From a virus, in IMG/VR virus record IMGVR_UViG_3300048586_000911, positions 1 through 42,433 of that record: a DNA stretch of 42,433 bases. One strand, written 5' to 3'. The notes below the pieces were generated by a model. That model was not told the DNA's origin. It searched no databases and saw only the letters and a program-made list of their open reading frames with translations. Positions 13,832 through 21,640 of this stretch are shown here, in pieces. The translations under genes and the position numbers were made by a program. Positions within the stretch are counted from its first letter, which is position 1; every line of letters begins with the position of its first letter.

Positions 13832-14477
13832 CCGCAAGCAGCGCACCATCGGCGGCGAGGTGTTCGCCAAGCTGCGCGCCACGTGGGGAACGCGATTCCT
13901 CGCGCTTTGGCGTGGCTCCGACATGGTCGAGGTGCTCTCGACCTGGGATGAAGCGCTCGCCGGCATCGATCCCGAACGCATCCAGCGCGCGCTCGTCGAC
14001 TGCCAGAACGCCGAGAATCCCCCGACGCTCCCCGAGTTCCTGCGCCTGTGCCGCGCGCAGCCGGCGGGCTCCGATCGCACGCCACGGCTCGAATTCGTTG
14101 GCACGCCGACGACCCGCGAGCAAGCCCGCGCGAACCTCGCGCGAGTGCAGCAGATGCTCGGCACGATCGGCCGCAACACTCGGCGCGATCCGCTCTTCTG
14201 GGCACGTCGACCGTTGACCGCGCTGGCCGTGCAGAGGCTCGCGCGCGGCGCGTTCACCGACCATCGCCTGCGCGCGATCCTGCTCGAGCATGTCGACACA
14301 GGAGGTGAGCGTTGCCGCAGCGAAGAAGCCGAGCTCGCGCTGCTTGCGCTCATGCAGGCCGGCGTCATCGACCGGCTGCGGACGGGCGAGGACGTGCCGC
14401 CGTGGGATCCCGAGAACGAGCCCGACGTCGCGCCCGCGCGCGCATTTGCGGAGCCGGCCGATTCCGGCGTTTTCTGA
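13821..14477 (+). CDS. Lambda P-like helicase loader
   Basis: A 218-residue protein with the replication protein P pattern: an N-terminal helical part (GGEVFAKLRATWGTRFLALW), then NPPTLPEFLRLCRAQP, the characteristic proline-rich/LCR segment. In lambda, P brings the host DnaB helicase to O at the origin. The GTG at 13821 overlaps the DUF1376 gene by 11 bases and has GGTGGAGG upstream. The pair matches the lambda O-P order. The phage also encodes a J-domain protein, relevant because P-loaded DnaB is released by DnaJ/DnaK. Confidence 0.8.
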   Translation: MSDDRKQRTIGGEVFAKLRATWGTRFLALWRGSDMVEVLSTWDEALAGIDPERIQRALVDCQNAENPPTLPEFLRLCRAQPAGSDRTPRLEFVGTPTTREQARANLARVQQMLGTIGRNTRRDPLFWARRPLTALAVQRLARGAFTDHRLRAILLEHVDTGGERCRSEEAELALLALMQAGVIDRLRTGEDVPPWDPENEPDVAPARAFAEPADSGVF

Positions 14478-14491
14478 GGGAGCAGACGACG

Positions 14492-14857
14492 ATGAACGAC
14501 GACCAGATCGAGCAGGAAATCCAGCAGAAGGGCCTCACCGCGCCGCGCGTCACGCCGGCCGACATCGAGGCGAACATCACCAGCGAGTTCTACTTCACGG
14601 CCGCGCAAGGTGTGAACGGGCGGTTTCAGGCGGACGGCGATGACGTGCGGCTGGACGCCGAATGCAGTCCGCTCGGTCTGCTCACCTTCTGCGTCCTCGT
14701 GCTGCGCAACGGCTTCACCGTCACAGGCGAGAGCGCGTGCGTCTCGCACGAGAACTTCGACGCCGAGCTGGGCCGCAAGATCGCGCGCCAGCACGCGGTC
14801 GCGAAGATGTGGCCGCTCATGGGCTACGCGCTGCGGGAGCGGTTGGCGGCCGCATGA
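14492..14857 (+). CDS. Gp49-like family protein
   Basis: A 121-residue protein with the conserved core of the phage Gp49/66 family: ITSEFYFTAAQG, LLTFCVLVLRNGFTVTGESACVS, then ENFDAELGRKIARQHAVAKMWPLMGYALRERL. The function of this family is not established; it is common in early regions of many temperate phages. ATG 14492 has GAGGGAG about ten bases upstream. The next gene overlaps its stop as ATGA. Confidence 0.85.
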   Translation: MNDDQIEQEIQQKGLTAPRVTPADIEANITSEFYFTAAQGVNGRFQADGDDVRLDAECSPLGLLTFCVLVLRNGFTVTGESACVSHENFDAELGRKIARQHAVAKMWPLMGYALRERLAAA

Positions 14858-15030
14858 CCCACCTCGCCGACACGCAATGCCCCGCCTGCGCGCACTACCG
14901 CGAGCTCGCGCGCTACGGCGGCACGCCGACCTGCGCGCGGGCGACGCATCCGCATGGCGGCGGCGCGCAGCGGGCGGCGGTTCTTGCGTGGGAGCGGTGC
15001 GAGGGGCGGTACCGGGAGGCGCGGTCGTGA
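14854..15030 (+). CDS. Small Cys-containing protein, possible zinc ribbon (58 aa)
   Basis: A 58-residue protein starting in an ATGA overlap. It has CPAC near residue 9, then single cysteines near 29 and 50 and two histidines, enough for one zinc site. Short Cys-rich proteins of this sort are frequent beside RusA-type resolvases. Ends in a GTGA overlap with that gene. Function unknown. Confidence 0.65.
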   Translation: MTHLADTQCPACAHYRELARYGGTPTCARATHPHGGGAQRAAVLAWERCEGRYREARS

Positions 15031-15479
15031 TTCGCCTGGTCATCCTCGGGCAGCCGTGTTCGAAGGCGAATAGCCGCCAGATCGTCACGATCAAGGGCCG
15101 ACCGACGCCGATCAAGTCGAAGGAGGCGCTCGCCTACGAACGCGATGCGCTGCGGCAGATCCCGCCGGCGGCGCGTCAGCGTCTCGAGGGTCCGCTGCGG
15201 ATGACCATCCGGATCTGGTACGCGAGCGAGCGGCCCGACCTGGACGAATCGCTGCTGCTCGACGTCCTGCAGGACCGCTACGAGACCGACAAGCGCACGA
15301 AGGAACGCGTGCTCGTGCAGGCCGGCGTGTACCGCAACGACCGCCAGGTGCGCGAGCGGCACGTCTACCACGGCATCGATCGCACGAACCCGCGCGCCGA
15401 GGTCGAGATCGAGCCGATGCAGGCGCAGCAGGCCGAGCTCGCCATCCCCGAGCGCGAGCCGGAGCCGGAGTTCTTCTGA
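15027..15479 (+). CDS. RusA-like Holliday junction resolvase
   Basis: A 150-residue protein with the RusA-type opening VILGQPCSKANSRQIV and a SKEALAYERDAL segment. An acidic DLDESLLLDVLQDRYET block follows in the place of the RusA catalytic aspartates. RusA enzymes cut four-way junctions formed during recombination and replication. The GTG start overlaps the preceding stop. With RecT, the exonuclease and the P-like protein it completes the DNA metabolism set. The C-terminal 25 residues are a low-complexity Glu/Pro tail. Confidence 0.8.
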   Translation: MIRLVILGQPCSKANSRQIVTIKGRPTPIKSKEALAYERDALRQIPPAARQRLEGPLRMTIRIWYASERPDLDESLLLDVLQDRYETDKRTKERVLVQAGVYRNDRQVRERHVYHGIDRTNPRAEVEIEPMQAQQAELAIPEREPEPEFF

Positions 15480-15676
15480 TGTCCGCGCCGACCACCTTCC
15501 CGCCGTGCTTCCCGGATCTCGACGCATACGCCGCATGGCTGCGCGCTGCACGCCGAGTGCACAACGGCGCGACCTCGCCCTGCGAGGACTGCACCGACGA
15601 CTACCGCGATCAGATGGCGCGCGAGGGGCGGTGCGACCCGCAGGGAGTGCGCGAGCGGTTCAAGGTGGGCGCATGA
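15479..15676 (+). CDS. Small Cys-rich protein (65 aa)
   Basis: A 65-residue protein with CEDC near residue 35, another Cys about 14 residues later and one near residue 10, plausible for a metal-binding knuckle. The ATG shares its first base with the RusA stop (TGATG). It is followed by an ATGA overlap. Frequently, small proteins of this kind accompany resolvase genes in beta- and gammaproteobacterial phages; no role is known. Confidence 0.65.
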   Translation: MSAPTTFPPCFPDLDAYAAWLRAARRVHNGATSPCEDCTDDYRDQMAREGRCDPQGVRERFKVGA

Positions 15677-15780
15677 CGGCCTCTATCCTCCTCGCCATGC
15701 TTTTCGGTGCGTTCATCGGCGCGATGGCGATGTTCTTGGCGCTCTGGCGTTGGGCTGCGCGCGGATGGAGCGGGGATTGA
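15673..15780 (+). CDS. Small single-span membrane protein (35 aa)
   Basis: ATG in an ATGA overlap. Nearly all of its 35 residues form one hydrophobic helix with small residues (ASILLAMLFGAFIGAMAMFL) followed by a Trp/Arg-rich end (WRWAARGW). The GxxxG-like spacing suggests helix packing or self-association. Function unknown. Confidence 0.6.
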   Translation: MTASILLAMLFGAFIGAMAMFLALWRWAARGWSGD

Positions 15781-16073
15781 ATGGCATCACGGCCATCGTT
15801 GCCGACGACGAGCGGCGGTCTCAGCCGCGGCGTCTGCTGCGCGCGGCACCGATGCGCGAGCAGGTGCTGTTCTGGCTGCGGCGGCGCGCGCTGTGCGCCG
15901 CCGAGCTGGCCGAGCGACTCGGTATCGAGCGCGTGGATACCGTGCGCAACACGCTCACCCGCATGCGGCTGGATCGGCAGGTGTTCGTTGCCTACCGGCG
16001 CGTCGTCGAGTACGAAACCGAAGGCGCAGGCAGGAAACGGCACGTGGTGAGCTACTACAGGGCGAGGATGTGA
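15777..16073 (+). CDS. Winged-helix-like regulatory protein (98 aa)
   Basis: Contains a helix-turn-helix (REQVLFWLRRRALCAAELAE, then ERVDTVRNTLTRMRLDRQV) and a beta wing (VVEYETEGAGRKRHVVSYY). TTG 15777 is chosen because it overlaps the previous stop as TTGA, as nearly all genes here do, and has GGAG six bases upstream. ATG 15765 is the alternative. It is the last gene before terminase and may control the switch to late transcription; that role is inferred from position. Confidence 0.65.
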   Translation: MNGITAIVADDERRSQPRRLLRAAPMREQVLFWLRRRALCAAELAERLGIERVDTVRNTLTRMRLDRQVFVAYRRVVEYETEGAGRKRHVVSYYRARM

Positions 16074-16651
16074 AACCGCTGACGCCGAAACAGCAGCGCT
16101 TCGTCGACGAGTACCTCGTCGATCTGAACGCGACGGCTGCCTACGCGCGCGCGGGATACGCAGCACGCGGAAATGCGGCGGAGGTGAACGCCTCGCGGCT
16201 ACTCAGGAATGCTCAGGTGGTTGCTGCAGTGCAGGAAGCCATGAGGGCGCGCGAGCGGCGCACGCACATCACGCAGGACCGAGTGCTGCAGGAGCTGGCG
16301 AGGATCGCGTTCTTCGACATCCGCAAGCTGTACAGCGACGACGGCTCGCTCAAGAAGCCGACCGATCTGGACGATGACGCGGCGGCGGCGCTCGCGGGCA
16401 TCGATGTTGTCGAGATGGCCGGCGGTGCTTCGATCGACGAGGGTGGGAATCTGAAGCACGTGCCGATGTTCACCAAGAAGGCGAAGGTGTTCGACAAGGG
16501 CGCCGCGCTGGCGCTCGCCATGCGTCACCTCGGCATGCTGACCGACAAGGTCGAACACACCGGCAAGGGCGGCGGCCCCGTGCAGCACGAGCACCGCCAC
16601 GCGCTCTCTGATGCAGACCTCGAAGCTATCGCCGGCGGAAGCCGCGGCTGA
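16070..16651 (+). CDS. terS: Terminase small subunit
   Basis: The DNA-recognition subunit of the packaging motor. The 193-residue protein has the Terminase_2 pattern: LTPKQQRFVDEYLVDLNATAAYARAGY, then a helical ASRLLRNAQVVAAVQEAMRAR and the ITQDRVLQELARIAFFDIRKLY segment. The GTG start overlaps the preceding stop (GTGA). It overlaps the large subunit gene by 41 bases. It probably binds a pac or cos site nearby; none was recognised. Confidence 0.92.
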   Translation: MKPLTPKQQRFVDEYLVDLNATAAYARAGYAARGNAAEVNASRLLRNAQVVAAVQEAMRARERRTHITQDRVLQELARIAFFDIRKLYSDDGSLKKPTDLDDDAAAALAGIDVVEMAGGASIDEGGNLKHVPMFTKKAKVFDKGAALALAMRHLGMLTDKVEHTGKGGGPVQHEHRHALSDADLEAIAGGSRG

Positions 16652-18179
16652 GCTGCTGCGCCGGCGCCGCGCCCGTGCCTCGCTGGTCGACTATGCGAAC
16701 GCGATCGAGGTTCCTGGCAAGCCGGCGAGCGACGACCCGGACGAGTGGCTGTTTCGGCCAATCGAGACGAACGTCACCGCGCACCATCGGCTGCTGCTCG
16801 AGGCGATCGAGCGCACCGCGGCGCGGCGTCACGGTCGGCTGATGGTCTTCATGCCGCCAGGCAGCGCGAAGAGCACCTACACGAGCGTCGTCGCGCCGAC
16901 GTGGCTCATGGGCAAGCACCCGGGCTATCGGATCATTCTCGCGTCCTACGGGTCGGATCTGGCGCGTCGTCACGGCCGGCGCGCGCGGCAGATCTGCCGG
17001 CAATCCGGGTTCGAAGCGATCTTCGGCGCCGGCATCGCGCCGGACACCTCGGCGGCCGACGAATGGGCCCTCACGAACGGCTCCGAGTACCTCGCCGGCG
17101 GCATCCTCTCGGGCATCACCGGCAACCGCGCCAACGGGCTGCTGATCGATGATCCGGTGAAGGGCCGCGAGGACGCCGACAGCCCGGTGATCAGGAAGAA
17201 GACGCGCGAGGCGTACGACGACGACCTGAAGACGCGCCTCATCCCGGGCGGCTGGATCGTGCTCGTGCAAACGCGATGGCACGAGGCCGACCTCGCCGGG
17301 TCGATCTTGCCCGAGGGCTACGATGGTCGCTCCGGGATGATCGAGTGCCGCGACGGGCAGACGTGGGAGGTGCTCTCGCTGCCGGCCGAAGCCGAACGCG
17401 CTGACGATCCGCTCGGGCGTGCGCGTGGCGAGATGCTATGGCCAGAGTGGTTCGACGAACAGCACTGGGCGAACTTCCGATCGAACGCGCGCACCTGGGC
17501 CTCGCTCTACCAGCAGCGCCCCGCGCCGGACAGCGACGGCTACTTCGACACGACGAAGATCGCCCGCTACGGCATCGCTCCGAAGGGCATGGTGATCATC
17601 GGCGCGAGCGACTACGCCGTGACCGAGGACGGCGGCGACTACACCGAACACGGGATCATCGGCATCGACCATGAGTCGCGCTGGCACCTGCTCGACTGGT
17701 GGCGCGATCGCACCGGTTCGGACGTCTGGATCGAGCGCCAGCTCGACCTTGTCGAGAAGTGGAAGCCCGCGATCTGGTTCGGCGAGGCCGGGCCGATCCG
17801 TCGCGCTGTCGAGCCGTTCCTCATCAAGCGCATGCAGCAGCGGCAGATTGCCTGCTGGATGGAGTGGCTCGCGTCGATCCACGACAAGCCCACGCGCGCC
17901 AGGTCGTTGCAGGCGCTCGTCGCGATGGGGTGGCTCGCGGTGCCCGAGGGGCGCCCGTGGGTCGCTGCGCTCATGGATCAACTGCAGGCGTTCCCGGCCG
18001 GCGCGTACGACGACGGCGTCGACGTGCTGTCGCTGGCCGCCCGCGGCATGCAGAAGTTCGGCAAGGGGCTCCTGCCCGAAGCCGAGAAGGCCGCGCCGCC
18101 CCCGCCGACGTTGGGCAGGGTGCCGGCGCGCGTGTTGGACGCACCGGAGCGAAAGCCGGTGAGTCGGTATAAGGCGTGA
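16611..18179 (+). CDS. terL: Terminase large subunit
   Basis: The packaging ATPase-nuclease. The 522-residue protein has Walker A MPPGSAKST at about 81-89 and a Walker B-like GLLIDDPVKG near 180. The RNaseH-like nuclease domain follows with an acidic site in IGASDYAVTEDGGDYTEHG near 326-345 and a distal acidic pair in YDDGVDVLSL. The ATG lies within the end of terS, and no clear ribosome-binding site precedes it, so translation is probably coupled. Length and domain order are normal. Confidence 0.95.
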   Translation: MQTSKLSPAEAAAELLRRRRARASLVDYANAIEVPGKPASDDPDEWLFRPIETNVTAHHRLLLEAIERTAARRHGRLMVFMPPGSAKSTYTSVVAPTWLMGKHPGYRIILASYGSDLARRHGRRARQICRQSGFEAIFGAGIAPDTSAADEWALTNGSEYLAGGILSGITGNRANGLLIDDPVKGREDADSPVIRKKTREAYDDDLKTRLIPGGWIVLVQTRWHEADLAGSILPEGYDGRSGMIECRDGQTWEVLSLPAEAERADDPLGRARGEMLWPEWFDEQHWANFRSNARTWASLYQQRPAPDSDGYFDTTKIARYGIAPKGMVIIGASDYAVTEDGGDYTEHGIIGIDHESRWHLLDWWRDRTGSDVWIERQLDLVEKWKPAIWFGEAGPIRRAVEPFLIKRMQQRQIACWMEWLASIHDKPTRARSLQALVAMGWLAVPEGRPWVAALMDQLQAFPAGAYDDGVDVLSLAARGMQKFGKGLLPEAEKAAPPPPTLGRVPARVLDAPERKPVSRYKA

Positions 18180-18188
18180 GGGAACCTG

Positions 18189-18581
18189 ATGGCAAAGTAT
18201 GACGACGAGATCATCAAGGCTCTGGGAGGTGGTCCATACCCCGGACCGTGGTGGAGCGAGGAAGGTGGTGAGGTGCTGGCGAAAAGTCGCCGTAATCCCG
18301 GGGGCGTGGTGTACATCGCCGATTCCAACGAGATCATCGATCTGGAGACGGCCGCCTACATCGCCGCATGCAGTCCGGCGAACATCGCGCCGCTGGTCGC
18401 CGAGGTGAGGCGGCTGCGCGCCGACGCAGCGCGCATCGAGAGGATGGCCGAGTACATGATCGGGCAGCGCGGCATCGGCGGCGACACGCTGTACGTGTTC
18501 GCCACGCCGATCCTGCGTGCCGGCGACTCGAAGCCGACCGCTGACGATCTGCGCGCCGCAATCGATACCGCGCTGCGATGA
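18189..18581 (+). CDS. Ead/Ea22-like protein
   Basis: A 130-residue protein with the pattern of the Ead/Ea22 group: a GPWWSEEGG region, VVYIADSNE, then LETAAYIAACSPANIAPLVAEVRRLRADAARIE, followed by a helix. These proteins are common accessory genes without a known function. GAGGGAA lies upstream of the ATG. It is unusual that it lies between terminase and portal rather than in the early region. Confidence 0.7.
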   Translation: MAKYDDEIIKALGGGPYPGPWWSEEGGEVLAKSRRNPGGVVYIADSNEIIDLETAAYIAACSPANIAPLVAEVRRLRADAARIERMAEYMIGQRGIGGDTLYVFATPILRAGDSKPTADDLRAAIDTALR

Positions 18582-18823
18582 CCATCCGCTACACCGGCCA
18601 TCGCAGCAAGGGCGGCTGCCTGGACATCGACGAGACGGCGCACGCGAAGCTCGCCGCCGACAAGGAGCGCCTCGAAAACGAGGTCGCCTCACTCAAGGCG
18701 AGGATGCACGCGCTGCGCGTATCCGCCGAAGAAGTGATTCGCCGCGTGTCCGACAACTCCTGCGTCGAGGAAGCGCACAACGCGATTCGGGCGATGGCGG
18801 CGACATTGAAAACGACCGCTTGA
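18578..18823 (+). CDS. Helical protein (81 aa), partner of the Ead-like gene
   Basis: Starts in an ATGA overlap with the Ead-like gene. It has a short beta-like start (MTIRYTGHRSKGGCLDI) and then a long charged coiled-coil helix (HAKLAADKERLENEVASLKARM). No known family. The overlap and the shared Ea22-style helical part suggest the two proteins function together. Confidence 0.6.
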   Translation: MTIRYTGHRSKGGCLDIDETAHAKLAADKERLENEVASLKARMHALRVSAEEVIRRVSDNSCVEEAHNAIRAMAATLKTTA

Positions 18824-18831
18824 TCGCGAAG

Positions 18832-18862
18832 GTGGAGTGAGTCAATTCGCCCCAGGTAGAAG
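18832..18862 (+). promoter_or_regulatory. Late element copy 1 (putative phage promoter)
   Basis: GTGGAGTGAGTCAATT at 18832-18847, then nine bases, then TAGAAG at 18857-18862. It lies in the 47-base gap before the gene at 18871. Two further copies with the same spacing occur at 22818 and 31898. The last hexamer is the least conserved here. Confidence 0.55.
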
Positions 18863-18870
18863 GGCGAACC

Positions 18871-19254
18871 ATGAACCTCATCGCCCGCCTGCGCGAGACG
18901 CGCCCCTCGTTGACCTTCGCCGAGCTGCTGGCCGCCCGAGGCGCTTCGACCCGGTACGAAGGCGTCGACGAGTTGCGCGACGAGCGCGGCGATCTGCGCC
19001 GGTTCCGGGTCTACAGCATCGGTGGGCACCTGTTCGAAGGCGCTCCGATCCTCGTGCCGATAGCGAAGTCCGCGCTCGAAGCCGATTCGATCGCCGAAGC
19101 CGGCCTCGCCGACACGATCCGCGACGGCCTGGCTGCGATGGCATCGCTCACCGACGAGACCGAACAGACGGTCGAGGCTCGCACGGATGGATCGGCGGGC
19201 CTGAGCGGTGAGCAGCGCCTGAAGCTCGAACGGATGTTCGCCGACCGTGGCTGA
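18871..19254 (+). CDS. Hypothetical protein before portal (127 aa)
   Basis: A 127-residue protein, helical at both ends with a central beta-like part (RRFRVYSIGGHLFEGAPILVP). The C-terminus is a helical SGEQRLKLERMF segment. It is the first gene after the late element and overlaps the portal gene by eight bases. No family recognised; a minor head or chaperone-type role is possible from position. Confidence 0.65.
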   Translation: MNLIARLRETRPSLTFAELLAARGASTRYEGVDELRDERGDLRRFRVYSIGGHLFEGAPILVPIAKSALEADSIAEAGLADTIRDGLAAMASLTDETEQTVEARTDGSAGLSGEQRLKLERMFADRG

Positions 19255-21193
19255 CGAGCAGCAGACAACGCCAGCACAGCCGGAGACCGATCCGCGAACG
19301 CTGGCGCTCATCAAGCGCTTCCAGTCGTCCATCGAATCGGCGACCGACGACAACAAGGCGCGGCGCAAGCGCAACGTCGAGCTGCAGAAGTACGTGCGCG
19401 GCGTGCAGGGGCTCGAGGACGAGACCAAGCGCGACCCGGAGGAAGTGCGGGCGAACCTGATCCTCGGGATCATGCAGACGCTCGTGCCGCTGTACTACGC
19501 GAAAGATCCCGAGATCGATGTATCGCCCGAGGAGCAGGTGCAAGACCAGTCCTATGGGGCACTGGAGACCTTCTGCCAGACGCTGCAGATCGTCCTGAAC
19601 CGGATGTTCGTTCGCGGCGGCCGGCTCAAGAAGCGCATCACGCGCGCGATCCCGAGCGCGATGACGAACGGCGTCGCCTGGCTGAAGGTCAGCTACCAGC
19701 GCGACTTCCAGCAGGACCCGGTCATTGTCAACCGCATCGCCGACGCACAGGACAACCTCGCGCGCATCCGGGCGCTCACCGCCAGCATCGAGCGCGGCGA
19801 CGGCGACACCGAGGCGAAAGAAGCGGAACTGCAGCAGCAGCTCGCGGCGCTCGAGCAGCAGGTCGAGGTGCTCGTCGAGGAAGGGCTCGTGATCGACTTC
19901 GTCGCCGACGAGGACATCCTGATCCTCGACGAGAGCCTGACGACGTTCAGCGAGTACCCGCAGGCTCGCGCCATCGCGCACCAGCTCTTCATGACCTGCT
20001 CGGACTTCGAGGAGCGGTTCGGCCGCAAGCCGAAGGGCACGAAGTACGGCGACCGCCGCGAGGCTCGCGACAATCAGGCGGGCAACCGAAAGCGCGAGCG
20101 CGAGCAGTTCGTGCGCGTGCTCGAGATCTGGGACCGTGCGAGCCAGACCATCTACACGCTGGAGTTCGGCGCGAGGGAATGGGCGCGTGAGCCGTTCCGC
20201 CCGGAACGCGTTGGGCGGCGCTGGTACCCGTTCTTCGCGCTCTACTGGAACGAGGTCGACGGTCAGCTCTATCCCCTTTCCGACGTCGAGCAGTGGACCG
20301 GGCTGCAGGACGAGTACAACGCGATGCGCACGCAGCTTGCGCAGGCGCGCAAGGAAAACCGCCCGGGCTGGGCCTACCGCAAGGGGGGCGCCCTCACCGA
20401 CCAGGACGTCGACAACCTCGCGAACCGGCGCGGCCGGCAGATGATCGGCGTCGCGACGAACGGCGCGAACGCGCCGCTGCAGGGTGAGCTTGTTCCGATC
20501 CCGGCTTCGCCGATCGACCCGACCGCCTATGACACGACGCCTGTGCTGCGCGACTTCGAGCAAACGTCTGGCGCGAGCGACGCGTCACGAGCCTCCATTC
20601 AGAAGGCCAAGACCGCCACCGAGGCCGAGATTCAGTCGATGGGCATGCAGTCGCGCACCGCCTATCGGCAGGACACGATCGAGGAATTCATCGGCGAGAT
20701 GGCCGAGTACGCCGCGCAGATTTTCCTGTTGGAACTCACGCCGCAACAGGTCGAGCGCGTGGCCGGCCCCGGGTACGTGTGGCCGACGCTCCCGCGCGAT
20801 GAAGTCGTCGACATGGTCGCGATCCGCATCCGGGCGGGCTCCACCGGCAAGCCGAACCGCCACCAGGAGCGCGAGCAGTGGGTGCAGCTCGCCCCGCAGT
20901 TGATGTCGTTCATGCAGCAGGTGCTGCAGTTCCGCCAAGCCGGATTGAACGACCAGGCCGAGGGCGTGATCGAGTTGCTGCGCGAGACGCTAAAGCGCTT
21001 CGACGAACGCATCGACATCGAGAAGTTCTTCCCGCCGCTGCCGGCACTGCCGATGCCCGGTGCGATGCCGGGCGCCACCCCGGCTGAAGGGCTGCCGCAG
21101 CAGGGCATGCCGGCCGAACTGCCGCCCGAGATCATCGACGCGGCGATGAATCCCCAACCTGCGGGCTCGCCCGCTGAACTCGTAGGAGTGTGA
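19247..21193 (+). CDS. Portal protein
   Basis: A 648-residue protein forming the dodecameric DNA channel of the capsid. It has an acidic start, VRANLILGIMQTLVPLYYAKDPEI, then IPSAMTNGVAWLKVSYQRDF, a coiled-coil insertion (AKEAELQQQLAALEQQVEVL), WYPFFALYWNEVDGQLYPLS and ASIQKAKTATEAEIQSMGMQ, all typical of large podovirus portals. The C-terminal 120 residues are Gln-rich and Pro-rich, likely the barrel/tail. The GTG start follows a short overlap. It lies after terminase and before the scaffold, as expected. Confidence 0.85.
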   Translation: MADEQQTTPAQPETDPRTLALIKRFQSSIESATDDNKARRKRNVELQKYVRGVQGLEDETKRDPEEVRANLILGIMQTLVPLYYAKDPEIDVSPEEQVQDQSYGALETFCQTLQIVLNRMFVRGGRLKKRITRAIPSAMTNGVAWLKVSYQRDFQQDPVIVNRIADAQDNLARIRALTASIERGDGDTEAKEAELQQQLAALEQQVEVLVEEGLVIDFVADEDILILDESLTTFSEYPQARAIAHQLFMTCSDFEERFGRKPKGTKYGDRREARDNQAGNRKREREQFVRVLEIWDRASQTIYTLEFGAREWAREPFRPERVGRRWYPFFALYWNEVDGQLYPLSDVEQWTGLQDEYNAMRTQLAQARKENRPGWAYRKGGALTDQDVDNLANRRGRQMIGVATNGANAPLQGELVPIPASPIDPTAYDTTPVLRDFEQTSGASDASRASIQKAKTATEAEIQSMGMQSRTAYRQDTIEEFIGEMAEYAAQIFLLELTPQQVERVAGPGYVWPTLPRDEVVDMVAIRIRAGSTGKPNRHQEREQWVQLAPQLMSFMQQVLQFRQAGLNDQAEGVIELLRETLKRFDERIDIEKFFPPLPALPMPGAMPGATPAEGLPQQGMPAELPPEIIDAAMNPQPAGSPAELVGV

Positions 21194-21194
21194 A

Positions 21195-21629
21195 ATGGCA
21201 GGCGAAGTCGTCACTTTTCCCCTGAAGGCGGGCGTCGAAGCTTCGAAAGTCTTCGCGGTGCCTCCCGGCGCGCCGGTGCGCCTCATCACCCCGGCGTCGT
21301 CCACCGCGAAGGTCGAAGTCAGCGCCGATGGTGGGCTGACGTACCAGGATTGGGCCTTCGGCACGATCCCGCAGAGCACGACGCAAGAGCAGCGCTTCCC
21401 GTATTCGGTGGTGGTGCGCGGCGTGCCCGTCACCGGCACGGCGACGCTGGAGATCGACAAGACGCTCGGCCCGCCCCTGCTGTTCGTCAAGGGCACGCCC
21501 GAGGGCGCGGTCGCGGCAGCCCCGGGCACGGTCGCCATTCGATACGACGGCAGCGAAGACACGATCGTCTACGTGAAGGAAACCGGCACCGGCAATACCG
21601 GTTGGTCGCCGCTGACCGACGCGGCGTAA
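21195..21629 (+). CDS. Beta-rich head protein, possible decoration protein (144 aa)
   Basis: A 144-residue beta-rich protein with AGGAG before its ATG. The N-terminal half has regular short strands (VVTFPLKAGVEASKVFAVPP). The C-terminal half contains FVKGTPEGAVAAAPGTVAIR and YVKETGTGNTGW, a motif also seen in phage fibre and knob tips. It lies between portal and scaffold, where head decoration or head-completion proteins are often found. Exact role unknown. Confidence 0.65.
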   Translation: MAGEVVTFPLKAGVEASKVFAVPPGAPVRLITPASSTAKVEVSADGGLTYQDWAFGTIPQSTTQEQRFPYSVVVRGVPVTGTATLEIDKTLGPPLLFVKGTPEGAVAAAPGTVAIRYDGSEDTIVYVKETGTGNTGWSPLTDAA

Positions 21630-21640
21630 CAGGAGGACGG

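Noticed and set aside
19148-20563. A 471-codon minus-strand frame opposite the portal gene
   Set aside because: Low-complexity Leu/Arg/Val composition without domains; it mirrors the portal coding sequence and has no start signal.
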